From NCBI GenBank assembly GCA_019510535.1, contig JAEKKE010000288.1, positions 1 to 5,121 on the forward strand: a DNA stretch of 5,121 nucleotides, written 5' to 3'. Every line of letters starts with the position of its first letter. The first letter of the stretch is position 1. The notes under the pieces were generated by a model that was not told the origin of the DNA, searched no databases, and was given only the letters and a program-made list of their open reading frames with translations. This document shows, one piece after another, positions 1-5,121 of the stretch. Both the position numbers and the translations under genes were made by a program. The DNA comes from Acidobacteriota bacterium. Lineage in GTDB: Bacteria > Acidobacteriota > Terriglobia > Terriglobales > Acidobacteriaceae.

Positions 1-272
1 TTGCCTCGAACAACCAGTATCAGGACATCAAGTTTGTGGATGGCAAGCTGGTTGGTGGAGGAAATCTGACCAAGACCACCGGAGCCGTGGACTGGTACGC
101 GTGGCCCTCGATGCAGCTACTGCGCAGTGTGGCAACGGGCACAACAGACCGCGGTAGACCGTACTCGGCGGAGGGTATGGCGCTGAAGGGGAACGATCTC
201 TATCTCGTACCTGAAGATGGACCGAGCCGGATATTTCATTTTGTGCTGGGTGCGGTGCCGAGTAAGCAATAG
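1..272 (+). CDS. C-terminal fragment of a conserved protein, possibly DUF6454-like
   Basis: This is the 3' end of a gene that begins before the window. The frame is open from the first full codon (position 3) to TAG at 270-272, giving about 89 residues, so the in-frame GTG at 36 is most likely an internal valine. The visible part is Gly-, Trp- and aromatic-rich, with short beta-strand-like segments (YQDIKFVDGKLVGGG; AVDWYAWPSM) and a closing stretch EGMALKGNDLYLVPEDGPSR before a final IFHFVL strand. This is the look of a last propeller blade or closing strand. From memory, the EGMA...LYLLPEDGPSRLF ending resembles the DUF6454 family, often extracytoplasmic proteins of unknown function, but I cannot confirm this. 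Any signal peptide would be upstream and unseen. The gene converges on bshC with 64 nt between the stop codons. No function is assigned. Confidence 0.75.
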   Translation, partial: ASNNQYQDIKFVDGKLVGGGNLTKTTGAVDWYAWPSMQLLRSVATGTTDRGRPYSAEGMALKGNDLYLVPEDGPSRIFHFVLGAVPSKQ

Positions 273-336
273 CCGAGTGTAACGAATCAGCAGCCGGTGC
301 ATGGGCTAACTCGAATTTATCGATACACCCTGGCTA

Positions 337-1935
337 CTAGAGGAAGATTGCCTTGTGGCCGCTACATTCCTGCCCGGCGTGGGTGACGATTTCTGCCGTG
401 AAGTCGTCGCCAGTGCGGGCGAGGAACCAGGTACCGGCTACAGCGCGCTCCTGTACATGACCTTCGGGGAAGAGGTTCAGCGTCACTGCATCTGCATGCT
501 TACGCAGCGAAGCGTTCTTTTCCTGCTCAAAACGTGCAGCCATGCGGCGCAGCCGATTCATCTGGTAGCGCATCTTCGAAGCGGACACCTCACCAGACCT
601 GGCCAGTTCAGCATCGACCGACTGCATCCATCCCAGTAACCCATCCAACTCACGGTCCAATGCGTTGCCAGTGGCCTGCAGCCTCTTCTTGCCTTCGACC
701 GGCATGGCTCGCGCACCCAGGCGAAGCGCCAGGTCGTCTGCCGACGAGAATGCTTCCTTCAACCCGAGCTCGTGCTGATCCATCACTTTGGCAATCGCCG
801 GCTCAACCAACGTGGCTGACATACGCGGCAGAACCGTCGTGCGACGGCCCAGAATGGCGTCATACAACACGCCTGACTGTGCAAAGTAGGCGATCTCCGC
901 GGGTCCGCCGATATAGGCTGAGGTCGGCAGAATCTGATCCTGAAAGACAGGACGCAGCAACGCGTTCGGGCTGAAACGCTCCGGAGCAGCAGCCAACAGC
1001 GCCTTCAATTCTTCGGTCGTGTAGGAGACATGACCAGCCTTCCATGCGCCATCCTTATGACGTAGCGCATGGCGTTCGCCCGTCTGCTCATCAAAGAGGA
1101 AGAGCAAGCTGCCTTGTTCCGGCAGCAGGACCTGCGCATGGTAGCCCGCATGGATCAAGGCCTGGGAGCGTGCTCGAACCGCAGCTTCCAACTGTTCGGC
1201 CTGCTCGATCGCAGCTAGCAGCACCGGCGCACCCAGCTCATGATATCCGCGCTCGGCGGCATCGATCGTCAGCAGCCCCTCGGCGGAAAAGATCTCGCGC
1301 AGCAGCCCGGTAAATGCCTCAGCCAATGTCTTGCCAGGGGCATAGTGGCGCTTCAAGGTGTCTGTAATCGGAGCCCAGGCAAGTAACTCCGTCGCCTGCT
1401 CCACCAACGCCGTAATCTCTTCCGGCAGCACCACGCCGCCGACGGCAGTGTTGCGATGCACCAGGCTCTTCAGCCGCAGTGTCTCTGCCGAGTTCTTGGT
1501 CAACAGCAGAACCTGATTGACCTCATCGAGGTCGTGATCTTCGGTCGCCGGCCAGAAGATCGGCACATGCGGGACTCCGGCCTCGGTCGCTTCCTTTGCC
1601 CTGCGAACGGCGGTTGCCGCCTTGAAGAGCGTGTAGAGAGGTCCACCGAGGATACCGACCTGCTGCCCGCTCACAACCACACCAGCGCCGTCACGCAGCA
1701 TCTCCAGGTGCTTGCGGGCTGCCGGTGAAGGATCGGGGTTCTGGGCCTCCAGCAGCGAGACCAGGCGGGCGCGATGCTCCGGTGTCAGCTCAGGCGCCTT
1801 GTCGCGCCACGCCGTATCGGCCGGATGGCCGCCGAAGCTCTCAGCAAGAATGGGATTGTCCCAATAGGCAAGATACTCGCGAAACAGACGCGAGACGCCG
1901 GGCAGCACCGTGATGGGGTAGCACTCAGACCGCAT
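337..1935 (-). CDS. bshC: Putative cysteine ligase BshC (bacillithiol biosynthesis)
   Basis: BshC is thought to catalyse the last step of bacillithiol synthesis, adding cysteine to glucosaminyl-malate in the cytoplasm. From the ATG at 1935 the protein has 532 residues, close to the roughly 540 usual for the family. Family landmarks appear in order: VSGQQVGILGGPLYTLFKA (about 88-106), PIFWPATEDHDLDEVN (125-140, the HxGH-like nucleotide-binding region of the Rossmann core), RPVFQDQILPTSAYIGGPAEIAYF (about 328-351) and VLPRMSATLVEP (368-379). A long helical, charged stretch (about 395-480) matches the family's C-terminal coiled coil, and the protein ends in a short basic tail. The same frame extends to a GTG at 1983 (548 residues). 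I prefer 1935 because the extra 16 residues are unlike the family and MRSECYPI resembles a normal N-terminus; neither start has a good ribosome-binding site. bshA and bshB are not in the window. The gene is divergent from the Nudix gene and looks monocistronic here. Confidence 0.93.
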   Translation of the reverse strand: MRSECYPITVLPGVSRLFREYLAYWDNPILAESFGGHPADTAWRDKAPELTPEHRARLVSLLEAQNPDPSPAARKHLEMLRDGAGVVVSGQQVGILGGPLYTLFKAATAVRRAKEATEAGVPHVPIFWPATEDHDLDEVNQVLLLTKNSAETLRLKSLVHRNTAVGGVVLPEEITALVEQATELLAWAPITDTLKRHYAPGKTLAEAFTGLLREIFSAEGLLTIDAAERGYHELGAPVLLAAIEQAEQLEAAVRARSQALIHAGYHAQVLLPEQGSLLFLFDEQTGERHALRHKDGAWKAGHVSYTTEELKALLAAAPERFSPNALLRPVFQDQILPTSAYIGGPAEIAYFAQSGVLYDAILGRRTTVLPRMSATLVEPAIAKVMDQHELGLKEAFSSADDLALRLGARAMPVEGKKRLQATGNALDRELDGLLGWMQSVDAELARSGEVSASKMRYQMNRLRRMAARFEQEKNASLRKHADAVTLNLFPEGHVQERAVAGTWFLARTGDDFTAEIVTHAGQECSGHKAIFL

Positions 1936-2120
1936 GGAGATTACTCGTACAGAGGCACACAGATGAGTCTCGCATACCGACACGATCCGTTTTCCAAACT
2001 TTCACAGTAAGGAAGAGACGTTCGCCGTACGAGTTTTGTCAGCCGGTGCATCTTAAATTCGCGTTGCACGGTTAGATTCATTCGTCCGCCCCGGCGATGC
2101 AGAGTGTTAGGTTTAGTTTT

Positions 2121-2735
2121 ATGGCGACCAAAACATCCGCGAAACGAACTCCCGCGAAAAAGGCTCCGGCGCGACGCTCCGGCAAGGCAAAACTCCTCGA
2201 ACAGAAGCTTGCCTACGACGGCCCGCTCTTCAAGGTATGGTCTGAAACCGTAGAGGAGCCGGGCGGCATCGTCTCCAACCGGGACATCATCCGTCATAAC
2301 GGATCGGTCGTGATCCTCGCCGTCGACGACCGCCAATCAAAGCGTGATCCCTACATCATTATGGAGCGGCAGTATCGCCAGGCGGCGCAGCAGTTCCTGC
2401 TGGAACTCCCCGCCGGCCGGCGTGAAGCTGACGAGAAGCCCTTGGCCGCTGCGAAACGCGAGATGATCGAAGAGACCGGCTACCGTGCCCGCAGCTGGAA
2501 GAAGTTGGTCCGCTACTACGCCAGCCCTGGTTTTCTGGGCGAGTGGATGGAAATTTACCTAGCCACCGATCTGACCGACGGTGAGGCCCAGCCCGAAGAC
2601 GATGAGAAGATCGAGATCCTTCGTATCCGCCTCTCTGAATTGCTGAAGATGCGCAATGAAGGCCAGATTCACGATGGAAAGACCATCATCGGCATCTCCA
2701 TCTACGAGGCTCTGCGGCGCGGCGGCAAGGCCTAG
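2121..2735 (+). CDS. Nudix hydrolase, ADP-ribose pyrophosphatase type
   Basis: Nudix enzymes split nucleoside diphosphates linked to another group; this subtype typically cuts ADP-ribose to AMP and ribose-5-phosphate in the cytoplasm with Mg2+. The protein has 204 residues from the ATG at 2121. The Nudix box G-x5-E-x7-REUXEEXGU is complete at residues 99-121, with metal-binding E114, E117 and E118 in REMIEETGY; the last position is Tyr instead of the usual aliphatic residue. P136 in SPGF lies 16 residues after G120, where ADP-ribose pyrophosphatases carry a diagnostic proline. The preceding strands (RHNGSVVILAV, ERQYRQAAQQFLLELPAG) fit the NudF/YqkG group. Residues 1-24 form a Lys/Arg/Ala/Pro-rich basic tail with nine positive and no acidic residues. 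An in-frame ATG at 2097 would add eight residues (MQSVRFSF) but has no ribosome-binding site; AGG at 2109-2111 weakly favours 2121. Substrate specificity is inferred from motifs only. Confidence 0.92.
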   Translation: MATKTSAKRTPAKKAPARRSGKAKLLEQKLAYDGPLFKVWSETVEEPGGIVSNRDIIRHNGSVVILAVDDRQSKRDPYIIMERQYRQAAQQFLLELPAGRREADEKPLAAAKREMIEETGYRARSWKKLVRYYASPGFLGEWMEIYLATDLTDGEAQPEDDEKIEILRIRLSELLKMRNEGQIHDGKTIIGISIYEALRRGGKA

Positions 2736-2754
2736 AACATCAATCCACTTTCAG

Positions 2755-2784
2755 GCGGGAAGGCCACTTCCCGCTCGTTGCTTT
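2755..2784 (+). terminator. Intrinsic terminator after the Nudix gene
   Basis: A perfect 8-bp stem GCGGGAAG (2755-2762) / CTTCCCGC (2767-2774) encloses a GCCA loop and begins 20 nt after the Nudix stop codon. It is followed by a moderately T-rich stretch (TCGTTGCTTT). The tail is not a clean T run, so termination efficiency is uncertain, but position and symmetry fit the end of the Nudix transcript. It would separate that transcript from the cold-shock gene. Confidence 0.65.
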
Positions 2785-2868
2785 CCTTCAGAAAACCTTC
2801 CTGCCCCTCATCCGCGTCATACCGATCACGCGCGGGTTCATTCGTTCCCGAGCAGACTTCCCTCCCGC

Positions 2869-2872
2869 GAGG
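2869..2872 (+). promoter_or_regulatory. Ribosome-binding site of the cold-shock gene
   Basis: GAGG lies 10 nt before the GTG at 2883 and is the only Shine-Dalgarno-like sequence nearby. It supports GTG 2883 as the start, against the upstream in-frame ATG at 2778. The four bases also form the 3' arm of a small CCTC-CCGC-GAGG hairpin (2861-2872), so access to the site could depend on temperature or structure. Confidence 0.5.
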
Positions 2873-2882
2873 TTCGACGAAC

Positions 2883-3101
2883 GTGGCACATTACAAGGGC
2901 AAAGTGAAGTGGTTCAATAACGCGAAGGGCTACGGGTTTCTGGGCAGGGACGATGGCCCGGACGTGTTTGTCCACTACAGCTCGATTCAGCTTGAAGGTT
3001 ATAAGAGCCTCAAAGAGGGCGACGAAGTCGAGTTCGACATCATTGAAGGCCAGAAGGGCCCGCAGGCCGACCAGGTCACACGGCTAAAAGAGGCGTCCTA
3101 G
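2883..3101 (+). CDS. Cold-shock domain protein, CspA family
   Basis: This is a small single-domain OB-fold protein of the CspA family. Such proteins bind single-stranded RNA and DNA in the cytoplasm and act as RNA chaperones during cold shock or normal growth. From the GTG at 2883 it has 72 residues, slightly longer than the 66-70 typical of the family. It shows GKVKWFNNAKGYGFLG (6-21, containing RNP1 KGYGFL), VFVHYSSI (28-35, RNP2) and the closing pattern LKEGDEVEFDIIEGQKGPQADQV (43-65). The RNA-contacting aromatics W10, F11, Y17, F19, F29, H31 and Y32 are present. The frame is open upstream to an ATG at 2778, but that 35-residue extension is unlike any cold-shock protein and overlaps the T-rich tail of the preceding terminator. 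The leader of about 108 nt after that terminator is pyrimidine-rich; I see no convincing promoter in it. Cold induction cannot be inferred from sequence. Confidence 0.95.
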   Translation: MAHYKGKVKWFNNAKGYGFLGRDDGPDVFVHYSSIQLEGYKSLKEGDEVEFDIIEGQKGPQADQVTRLKEAS

Positions 3102-3191
3102 AGCATTTCCTTGTTGCTGGGTATCCCGCAAGGGATGTGCAGCGGCGTTTTCATTGCGGAAAACGCCCATGGATATGGAAGACCTACTCTA
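3099..3191. repeat. Nested-palindrome intergenic element, possible dispersed repeat
   Basis: A 93-nt region begins at the csp stop codon and folds into tandem hairpins inside an outer stem. Outer stem: TAGAG (3099-3103) with CTCTA (3187-3191), then TTCC (3107-3110) with GGAA (3177-3180). Hairpin 1 (3116-3143): GCTG/CAGC, a three-base internal loop with two possible G-U pairs, then ATCCC/GGGAT capped by GCAA, a GNRA-type tetraloop. Hairpin 2 (3144-3167): perfect 9-bp GGCGTTTTC/GAAAACGCC with a 6-nt loop, directly abutting hairpin 1. A small CCAT-GGAT-ATGG hairpin (3167-3178) competes with the inner part of the outer stem. No T run follows, so it is not a classical terminator. The design resembles REP/BIME-type or MITE-like intergenic repeats. 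Copy number elsewhere in the genome is unknown, so calling it a repeat is inference; the folding potential is seen directly. Confidence 0.5.
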
Positions 3192-3249
3192 ATCCTTTAG
3201 CCGACGAGCCGCAGAGTTTTCTCATAGCTGTACCGCACGGTGCATACTA

Positions 3250-3284
3250 GCGGACAGGGTTTTATTCAAGCCTTGTCCGCTTTT
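3250..3284 (+). terminator. Strong terminator-like hairpin just before polX
   Basis: A stem of about 13 bp forms between 3250-3262 and 3268-3280. Its base is perfect (GCGGACA / TGTCCGC), it contains two G-U pairs in the upper part, and it has a loop of about 5 nt. It is followed directly by TTTT (3281-3284). This is a textbook intrinsic terminator for plus-strand transcription coming from csp. The T run ends only 5 nt before the polX ATG, leaving no room for a Shine-Dalgarno site. It may therefore be a terminator of the csp unit, an attenuator in the polX leader, or both. Read on the minus strand it lacks a T tail. Confidence 0.65.
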
Positions 3285-3289
3285 GATTC

Positions 3290-5032
3290 ATGGAAAACGT
3301 CACAATCGCCCGCCTGCTGGATGAGACCGCCGATCTGCTCGAGATCGACGCGGCCGACCCATTCCGCATTCGCAGCTACCGCCGCGCCGCTGAAGCTGTT
3401 GAACAGCAGACCACCCAGCTCACCACCCTCATTGACGAACCGAAACAACTACTCGCCATTGCCGGCATCGGCAAAAGTATGGCGGCGAACATTGTTGACC
3501 TGGTCAGGTCCGGTACTATGCCGCTGCGCGAGGAGCTGCTGACCAAGTACCGTCCCACCATGCTCGAGCTGCTGAAGCTCCCGGGCATGGGACCGAAGAC
3601 CGTCGCGCTCATCTGGAGTGCCCTTGGCGTCGCCGACATCGATAGCCTGGAGACGGCCGCCAAGGAAGGCAAGCTGAACGATCTGCCGCGCTTCGGACAG
3701 AAGCAGGTCGACAAGATCCTCAAGGGCATTGAGGACTTCCGCAAGAACACCGGCCGCTACCGCATCGATGATGCCACTGCGACCGCCGAGCGCATCGCCG
3801 CGCTCATCCGCGAATTTTCCGGCATCGACACCGTCACCCCGGCCGGCTCACTACGCCGCGGCCGCGAGACCGTCGGCGATCTTGACCTCCTTGTCACCGG
3901 CCCTGCCTGTGAACCCGACTGCGTCGCTGCGGTCGTCGATCACGTCGCCAGCCTTCCCCTGATCGCCAATCTCATTGCGAAGGGTCAGAACAAGGTGAGC
4001 TTCAACATGCGCAACGGTTTGCAGGTCGATGTGCGCATGCTTCCAAAGAGCAGCTACGGCGCCGCACTGCAGTACTTCACCGGCTCCAAGATGCATAACG
4101 TCGCACTTCGCCAGCGGGCCATCAAGATGGGCTATACCCTCAGTGAATATGCGCTGGCCCGCATGGACGATAGCTCGATCGTTGCCTCGGCCACCGAGCA
4201 GGAGATCTACAACGCCCTGGGCCTCGACTACATTCCCCCCGAGCTGCGCGAGAACAATGGCGAGATCGAAGCCGCCCAGGCTCATACCCTTCCCCGTCTG
4301 ATTGAAGTCGTTGACATCCGCGGCGACGTGCACTCCCATACCGTCGCCAGCGACGGCCGCCAGACCATCCGCGAGATGGCCGAAGGCGCTCTCGCCAAAG
4401 GCTACAAGTTCCTCGCCATTACCGACCACACCAAGAACCTCGCCATGACCAATGGTCTGGACGATGCACGGGCGTTGGAACACATCGCCGCCATCCGCCA
4501 GGTCGACCGCGAGATGGAAGGCCGTATCCGCGTCTTCGCCGGCATCGAGGTCGATATTCTCGGTGACGGCGCGCTCGATCTGGAAGACAGCACACTGGCG
4601 CAAATGGATGTCGTCATCGGCTCCGTCCACACCCTCTTCAATCAGCCGTATGAAGAGATGACCGCTCGTATCCTGCGTGCCGTGGAAAATCCCTATCTGC
4701 GCATTCTGGGACATCCGACCGGACGCAAGGTAATGGCGCGCGAAGCCTATACCTTCGATCTGGAGCGCGTACTGCGGCGCTGTGCTGAGCTGGGCGTCGT
4801 GGTGGAACACAACGCCGGCATGCCCCGCCTCGATCTCAGTGACCGTAATCTGCGCCTGGCTAAGGAACTTGGCTGCCGCATCTCCGTCAATACAGATGCG
4901 CACGCTGTCTCTGATTTCGAACAGATGCCCTTCGGCATCACCCAACTGCGTCGCGCCTGGCTTACGCCGGCCGACGTGATCAACACCTACTCGCCGGAGG
5001 AGTTTCTTGCGGCGTTACGACCCAGGCCGTGA
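3290..5032 (+). CDS. polX: DNA polymerase X with PHP 3'-5' exonuclease domain
   Basis: Bacterial PolX fills short gaps in base-excision and related DNA repair; its PHP domain is a metal-dependent 3'-5' exonuclease that can also process abasic sites. The 580-residue length is normal. Domain order: N-terminal 8-kDa-like region with helix-hairpin-helix motifs (about 1-150; IAGIGKSMAANI near 57-68 and LPGMGPKTVALI near 97-108), then the polymerase palm with AGSLRRGRETVGDLDLLV (185-202). D197, D199 and D247 (in LQVDVRM) are the likely catalytic triad. The dNTP-binding motif YFTGSKMHN is at 262-270. The PHP domain (about 342-575) retains all the expected metal ligands: H348, H350, D355, H380, E420, H447, H475, D536 and H538. 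The ATG at 3290 fits the family N-terminus (MENVTIARLLDETADLLE), yet it has no Shine-Dalgarno and sits just after a terminator-like hairpin. A membrane-protein ORF starts 5 nt downstream. Confidence 0.96.
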   Translation: MENVTIARLLDETADLLEIDAADPFRIRSYRRAAEAVEQQTTQLTTLIDEPKQLLAIAGIGKSMAANIVDLVRSGTMPLREELLTKYRPTMLELLKLPGMGPKTVALIWSALGVADIDSLETAAKEGKLNDLPRFGQKQVDKILKGIEDFRKNTGRYRIDDATATAERIAALIREFSGIDTVTPAGSLRRGRETVGDLDLLVTGPACEPDCVAAVVDHVASLPLIANLIAKGQNKVSFNMRNGLQVDVRMLPKSSYGAALQYFTGSKMHNVALRQRAIKMGYTLSEYALARMDDSSIVASATEQEIYNALGLDYIPPELRENNGEIEAAQAHTLPRLIEVVDIRGDVHSHTVASDGRQTIREMAEGALAKGYKFLAITDHTKNLAMTNGLDDARALEHIAAIRQVDREMEGRIRVFAGIEVDILGDGALDLEDSTLAQMDVVIGSVHTLFNQPYEEMTARILRAVENPYLRILGHPTGRKVMAREAYTFDLERVLRRCAELGVVVEHNAGMPRLDLSDRNLRLAKELGCRISVNTDAHAVSDFEQMPFGITQLRRAWLTPADVINTYSPEEFLAALRPRP

Positions 5033-5037
5033 GGAAT

Positions 5038-5121
5038 ATGCACGAGATCAAGTTTCACCAGACCCACCGACCCCTCCGCCACTTTCTGTGGCCCATCACC
5101 ATTGCCTGCGTGGTTCTTGCC
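5038..5121 (+). CDS. Start of a probable membrane or exported protein (partial)
   Basis: An open frame begins at ATG 5038, five nt after the polX stop, and runs off the window. The 28 visible residues are a polar, His/Arg-rich head (MHEIKFHQTHRPLRH) followed by a hydrophobic stretch (FLWPITIACVVLA). This fits an N-in membrane anchor or the start of a signal peptide. AGGA overlaps the polX stop (TGAGGA) but is only 2 nt from the ATG, so translation probably depends on coupling to polX. There is too little sequence to assign a family. That it is a real gene is inferred from its position and the charged-then-hydrophobic pattern. Confidence 0.6.
   Translation, partial: MHEIKFHQTHRPLRHFLWPITIACVVLA

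Noticed and set aside
273..336. Possible bidirectional terminator in the convergent gap between the first gene and bshC
   Set aside because: Only weak stems are seen, such as TAGCC/GGCTA with a 29-nt loop, and there is no T run on either strand.
291..2051. Identical 12-mer CAGCCGGTGCAT at 291-302 and 2040-2051, flanking bshC as if a direct repeat
   Set aside because: About one shared 12-mer is expected by chance in a 5-kb window. There is no sign of mobility around bshC, and the copies lie at unrelated distances from the gene ends.
1984..2120. Divergent promoters between bshC and the Nudix gene
   Set aside because: TTGTCA at 2036-2041 resembles a -35, but no -10-like hexamer lies at 16-18 nt, and the minus strand gives no better pair. 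A promoter is expected here but cannot be placed from sequence.
1941..2336. A 131-codon minus-strand frame covering the bshC-Nudix gap and the Nudix 5' end
   Set aside because: It runs antisense to the Nudix coding sequence and overlaps the likely bshC promoter region; its product has no recognisable features.
2778..2882. Upstream extension of the cold-shock gene to ATG 2778
   Set aside because: The added 35 residues are Ser/Pro/Arg-rich and unlike the family, the start lies in the terminator's T-rich tail, and GTG 2883 has a ribosome-binding site and gives the usual length.
3851..4945. A 364-codon open frame on the minus strand within polX
   Set aside because: It lies entirely antisense to a well-supported polX and shows no recognisable motif. 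Long antisense frames are expected opposite GC-rich codons.

Overview
The window looks like an ordinary chromosomal stretch from a moderately GC-rich bacterium. The best guess is the Acidobacteriota (Terriglobia: Terriglobus, Granulicella or Edaphobacter relatives). This rests on a bacillithiol-pathway gene (bshC) in a GC-rich Gram-negative-like context, the style of the short cold-shock protein, a PolX with a C-terminal PHP domain, and several genes with weak or absent Shine-Dalgarno sequences. The assignment is inference, because no rRNA or other phylogenetic marker is present.

Layout. Positions 1-272 hold the 3' end of a plus-strand gene, the C-terminus of a probable propeller-like protein of unknown function. 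It converges on bshC, which runs on the minus strand (337-1935, or to 1983 with a longer GTG start). A divergent intergenic stretch of 137-185 nt separates bshC from a plus-strand Nudix hydrolase (2121-2735) of the ADP-ribose pyrophosphatase type. That gene ends in a compact stem-loop (2755-2774) that looks like an intrinsic terminator. A 72-residue cold-shock protein follows (2883-3101). Its stop codon lies inside a folded, palindrome-rich element (3099-3191). A DNA polymerase X gene (3290-5032) comes next, preceded at only 9 nt by a strong terminator-like hairpin. Five nt after polX begins a probable membrane protein that runs off the window.

The genes share a loose maintenance and stress theme: thiol redox buffer synthesis, nucleotide-sugar clean-up, RNA chaperoning and base-excision/gap-filling repair. 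Their orientations and the terminator-like hairpins between them indicate several separate transcription units, not one pathway operon. Only polX and the downstream membrane ORF look co-transcribed.

I found no mobile-element gene, tRNA, rRNA or CRISPR array, and no evidence for a new multi-gene system. The non-routine material lies in the non-coding DNA: the nested-palindrome element after the cold-shock gene, the terminator-like hairpin against the polX start codon, and short palindromes at the cold-shock start. The Nudix protein also has a basic Lys/Ala/Pro-rich tail.
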